A stretch of 8,644 nucleotides of DNA from assembly GCA_036508635.1 (NCBI GenBank), contig DATCGY010000077.1:1-8644 (forward strand), written 5' to 3'. The notes under the pieces were generated by a model. It made no database searches. It worked only from the letters and a program-made list of their open reading frames with translations, and was not told the origin of the DNA. This DNA is from FEN-727 sp036508635 (GTDB taxonomy: Bacteria; Actinomycetota; Geothermincolia; Fen-727; Anoxymicrobiaceae). The translations under genes and the position numbers were made by a program. This document shows, piece by piece, positions 7,004 through 8,644 of this stretch. Positions within the stretch are counted from its first letter, which is position 1. Every line of letters begins with the position of its first letter.

Positions 7004-7211
7004 GCTCTTTCCGCTTGGTGTACGGACCGGCGATCGACGAGGATTCCGCGACCCCGATAAAGCGCGGCTCGCAAAAGCCCAGGTCGGACAGGAACACTAT
7101 GCCCGCGCTGAAGTAGAGCAAGTACCTGTCGCCGTACCTGACGACGCACGGGTTACCCGTATTTCGGGCCTGCCTGACCTCGGCGGAAAGCAGAACGTTG
7201 TCGCCGGTCAT
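6924..7211 (-). pseudogene. Remnant of a GH130/GH43-like five-bladed beta-propeller enzyme
   Basis: The minus-strand frame encodes about 90 residues of recognisable enzyme core: GNPCVVRYGDRYLLYFSAG (19-37), LSDLGFCEPRFIGVAES (41-57), GPYTKRKEP (62-70) and DPYRNRGAG (78-86). This pattern, a 'NPCVxR.G.Y.LYYSAG' strand then 'GFxEPxxIGVA.S....GPY', is typical of propeller enzymes of the GH130/GH43/GH32-like fold, which have roughly 300 residues or more. Both ends are missing. Similarity fades near 6942, and upstream the frame closes at 7236-7238. No Shine-Dalgarno precedes the ATG at 7211, and a stop lies only eight codons further upstream. The 3' end overlaps the zinc-ribbon gene on the other strand. 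GH130 enzymes are mannoside phosphorylases or hydrolases, and a former role beside GT4 and GH94 would make sense. The exact family needs a profile search. Confidence 0.65.
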
Positions 7212-7277
7212 ACCGTCAAACGCGCATGTAGTTGTTTAATGGTCCTACCGGATATTCCGTATCGAGGAGGAATATGA

Positions 7278-7697
7278 ATGGACGAGAAAAAACCCGAGGA
7301 AATGGGATCGGAAACCCCGCCGGAGGCACCCACCCCACAAACCGATGCTGCCCGGACGGTCGAGTTGCCGCCTGCCGCACCGGCGGCCGCTGGTGCCCCC
7401 CCAACGGTCAGGGCCCGGCGAGACTGGCGTGAGATCGCCGTCGTGATCCTGTCGTGCGCAGTTATCCTGCTCCTGGTGGCCGTTATCGCCCTCTCGGCGA
7501 CACTGGCTTGTGGCACAGGACATTCGCGCGGGAGATGCGAACGTGGATACGGCTACCGGGAGATGCCCAGGGGCCAGGGACCGGGCGGCCCTCGAGAAGG
7601 CCCGATGAACGGCGGTCCTGGTCAGCAGGTCAAGCCGTGGGGTCAGCAGGCGCCTCAGAGTTCAGTGCCGCTGAGCTCACCCTGGAACACCCAATAA
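7278..7697 (+). CDS. Proline-rich single-pass membrane protein, function unknown
   Basis: This is a 139-residue protein. Residues 1-45 are acidic then alanine/proline-rich (TPPEAPTP, PPAAPAAAGAPP). RARRDWRE precedes one membrane helix at about 52-76. After it comes ACGTGHSRGRCERGYGY and a glycine/proline/glutamine-rich tail with GPGGPREGPMNGGPGQQ. The positive residues just before the helix suggest a cytoplasmic N-terminus and an outside tail. AGGAGG (7265-7270) lies 7 nt before the ATG, the strongest Shine-Dalgarno in this part of the window, so the gene is probably real despite its low complexity. I recognise no domain. It follows the zinc-ribbon membrane gene on the same strand, with the antisense remnant between them, so they may once have been adjacent. 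Confidence 0.7.
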   Translation: MDEKKPEEMGSETPPEAPTPQTDAARTVELPPAAPAAAGAPPTVRARRDWREIAVVILSCAVILLLVAVIALSATLACGTGHSRGRCERGYGYREMPRGQGPGGPREGPMNGGPGQQVKPWGQQAPQSSVPLSSPWNTQ

Positions 7698-7857
7698 TCC
7701 CGAGGAGAGGCCGTTTCGCCACTTGAATGGCGCCCGGATGTCTTTGCCCCAGTGTGGAAAACTCCACCCGGGAGCTCTTCGAGCGCGTTCGCGGTCGTTT
7801 GGAAACCGCTGCCGGAAGCAACGATTTTGACTAAGAAAACAAAAACAGAATTGAGGT

Positions 7858-7886
7858 TTGACCCACCAGTTCTGATAGGTTATAGT
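7858..7886 (+). promoter_or_regulatory. Sigma70-type promoter of the 23-residue-repeat gene
   Basis: TTGACC (7858-7863) and TATAGT (7881-7886) are separated by exactly 17 nt, each matching its consensus at five of six positions. Transcription should start near 7893, giving a leader of about 60 nt before the TTG start at 7952. The rest of 7698-7857 holds only two short hairpins (7754-7767 and 7774-7784) without T-runs, and no credible gene. Confidence 0.7.
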
Positions 7887-7951
7887 CAATCGGCGCAGCA
7901 GCAGTCTGAAAGCTGCGCGGGAGCGGTTCCGATCGGAAGGGGGTTGTTGAA

Positions 7952-8341
7952 TTGTCACTTATGAGGACCCTGGGTAAACTCGGTGGAAAGATGGGAAGCA
8001 ACAAGGAGTTGATTTCCGGGGTTATGGAGGGTATGGACCCTCGTGCTCTAGCCGAAGCTATCAACGAGAACGCCGACATGATGGGTAAGGTTGTGACCTA
8101 CCTCGACGCAAAAGTCATGGCCGATTCCATGAGTGAAGGCCTTGCGTTCGCCGGCGAGATGATGAAGTATCTCGACCCCCAGAAGGTTGCGGACGTCATC
8201 AACAAGAACGAGCGGCTTCTGCCGCGCTATGTTGAGTGCATCAACCCGAACGTCTTCACTCGCAGTGCGGGCGCGGCGGTATCCAAGCTGAGGATGGCGA
8301 CCTATCGTCCTCCCATGTTCGGCGGCGATTCCGAGGATTGA
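7952..8341 (+). CDS. Small helical protein with four 23-residue tandem repeats
   Basis: This is a 129-residue soluble protein with no signal peptide or membrane helix. Residues 25-116 are four imperfect repeats in exact 23-residue phase (units starting at 25, 48, 71 and 94). Each opens with a hydrophobic pair and the marker D/N-P/A at 29-30, 52-53, 75-76 and 98-99. An A-D/E-x-I/M-N-x-N element follows in units 1-3 (AEAINEN, ADSMSEG, ADVINKN). Each unit probably makes one helix-turn-helix or a long amphipathic helix. The fourth unit is degenerate, and the tail is YRPPMFGGDSED. I chose the TTG at 7952 because GGAAGGGGG (7935-7943) lies 8 nt upstream; the ATG at 7961 would be 17 nt away. It has its own promoter and a terminator downstream. 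I do not know its function; the repeats suggest a scaffold or membrane- or granule-surface protein. Confidence 0.8.
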   Translation: MSLMRTLGKLGGKMGSNKELISGVMEGMDPRALAEAINENADMMGKVVTYLDAKVMADSMSEGLAFAGEMMKYLDPQKVADVINKNERLLPRYVECINPNVFTRSAGAAVSKLRMATYRPPMFGGDSED

Positions 8342-8356
8342 TCGCTTCGGGCTCAG

Positions 8357-8452
8357 GAGCTCGAAAACCAGATAAGAGCTGGTGAGGCTCGCGGTACATG
8401 GGGAAAGGGACGGGCTGGCCAGCACTGTCCAAAAGTCCGGTAAGAGTACCGC
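8357..8452 (+). other. Structured non-coding stretch between the repeat gene and the terminator
   Basis: The 130-nt gap holds nested complementary segments. GAGC (8357-8360) pairs GCTC (8387-8390) around ACCAG/CTGGT (8367-8371 with 8379-8383). Directly after, GCGGTAC (8391-8397) pairs GTACCGC (8446-8452), enclosing the palindrome GCTGGCCAGC (8414-8423). A competing hairpin CGGTA-AGAG-TACCG sits at 8438-8451. The stems stack end to end and one pair is mutually exclusive, as in leader RNAs and riboswitches. I matched no known class. It may simply be a 3' UTR of the repeat gene. Confidence 0.35.
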
Positions 8453-8470
8453 ACATCGTATAACGCAATA

Positions 8471-8498
8471 AAAGGAGCCCTCATGCGAGGGCTTCTTT
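8471..8498 (+). terminator. Strong intrinsic terminator, probably bidirectional
   Basis: AAAGGAGCCCTC (8471-8482) and GAGGGCTTCTTT (8487-8498) pair as a 12-bp stem with one G-T wobble and a 4-nt loop (ATGC). An A-run on the left and a T-rich stretch on the right flank the GC-rich core, so it could stop transcription from either side. It most likely ends the repeat-gene transcript that begins near 7893. Confidence 0.75.
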
Positions 8499-8511
8499 GC
8501 TTACCCCTTAG

Positions 8512-8644
8512 ACTCTATATCCAGGTGATATCATCGCAATGGGTTCAGCTCCGGGCAACGCCGCTTTCTGGGGAGAAGACTGCTTCCTGAAACCCGGCGA
8601 TGAAGTCACTTTTGAGATCGACGGACTAGGAGCGCAGAAACAGG
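8512..8644 (+). pseudogene. 5'-truncated C-terminal fragment of a fumarylacetoacetate hydrolase (FAH) family gene
   Basis: The open frame after the stop at 8509-8511 encodes 44 residues that match the C-terminal end of the FAH fold: TLYPGDIIAMGSAPGNAAFW, then FLKPGDEVTFEIDGLG and AQKQ. Family members end with 'TLxPGDxIxxGxPxGxG....FLxPGDxVxxEIxGLGxQ'; they cleave or decarboxylate acyl-pyruvates and related keto acids with a divalent metal. The roughly 200 residues that normally precede this are absent: upstream lie the stop, the terminator and non-coding DNA. An ATG at 8539 has no Shine-Dalgarno, and starting there would drop the conserved GD pair. The catalytic metal site lies in the missing part, so no activity is expected. 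The fragment runs off the right end, where its stop should be close. Confidence 0.65.

Noticed and set aside
8438..8452. Resemblance of the GTACCGC segment to a T-box antiterminator
   Set aside because: The invariant GGGUGG part is missing and no T-box stem I features are seen upstream.
8398..8463. A 21-codon frame (ATG at 8398) before the terminator, as a possible attenuator leader peptide
   Set aside because: No Shine-Dalgarno and no run of a regulatory amino acid; the region is better described as structured non-coding DNA.

Overview
The window is high-GC bacterial DNA with clear Shine-Dalgarno sequences, ATG, GTG and TTG starts, and many ATA isoleucine and AGG arginine codons beside an otherwise GC-rich codon set. 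The overall look fits an uncultured deep-branching Actinomycetota-like or similar high-GC lineage. That placement is a guess from style; no rRNA or other phylogenetic marker is present.

The left block (1-1455) lies on the minus strand and looks like the edge of a surface-polysaccharide locus. It holds the first 23 codons of a probable cupin-type sugar epimerase running off the left end, a 111-residue truncated Wzz-type chain-length protein with an extended -10 promoter, and a class I methyltransferase with an N-terminal zinc ribbon. A divergent intergenic region (1456-1653) separates it from the right block.

The right block (1654-6408, plus strand) is the metabolic core. A GT4 glycosyltransferase fused to a C-terminal (alpha/alpha)6-type carbohydrate-active domain is followed 123 nt later by a GH94 inverting glycoside phosphorylase. 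Neither has a signal peptide, so both should be cytosolic. The pair could make an oligosaccharide or glycan and recover sugar 1-phosphate from it by phosphorolysis. The specificity cannot be read from the sequence.

The region after 6408 is accessory and partly decayed. It has a zinc-ribbon single-pass membrane protein, an antisense remnant of a GH130/GH43-like five-bladed beta-propeller enzyme, a proline-rich single-pass membrane protein, and a small helical protein of four exact-phase 23-residue repeats behind a well-formed promoter. The last part is a structured non-coding stretch, a strong intrinsic terminator, and a 5'-truncated C-terminal fragment of a fumarylacetoacetate hydrolase (FAH) family gene that runs off the right end. 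The three broken genes (Wzz, the propeller enzyme, FAH) point to repeated deletion and rearrangement around the GT4/GH94 cassette. The propeller remnant suggests the locus once held a third carbohydrate enzyme. No tRNA, rRNA, CRISPR array or transposase was seen.
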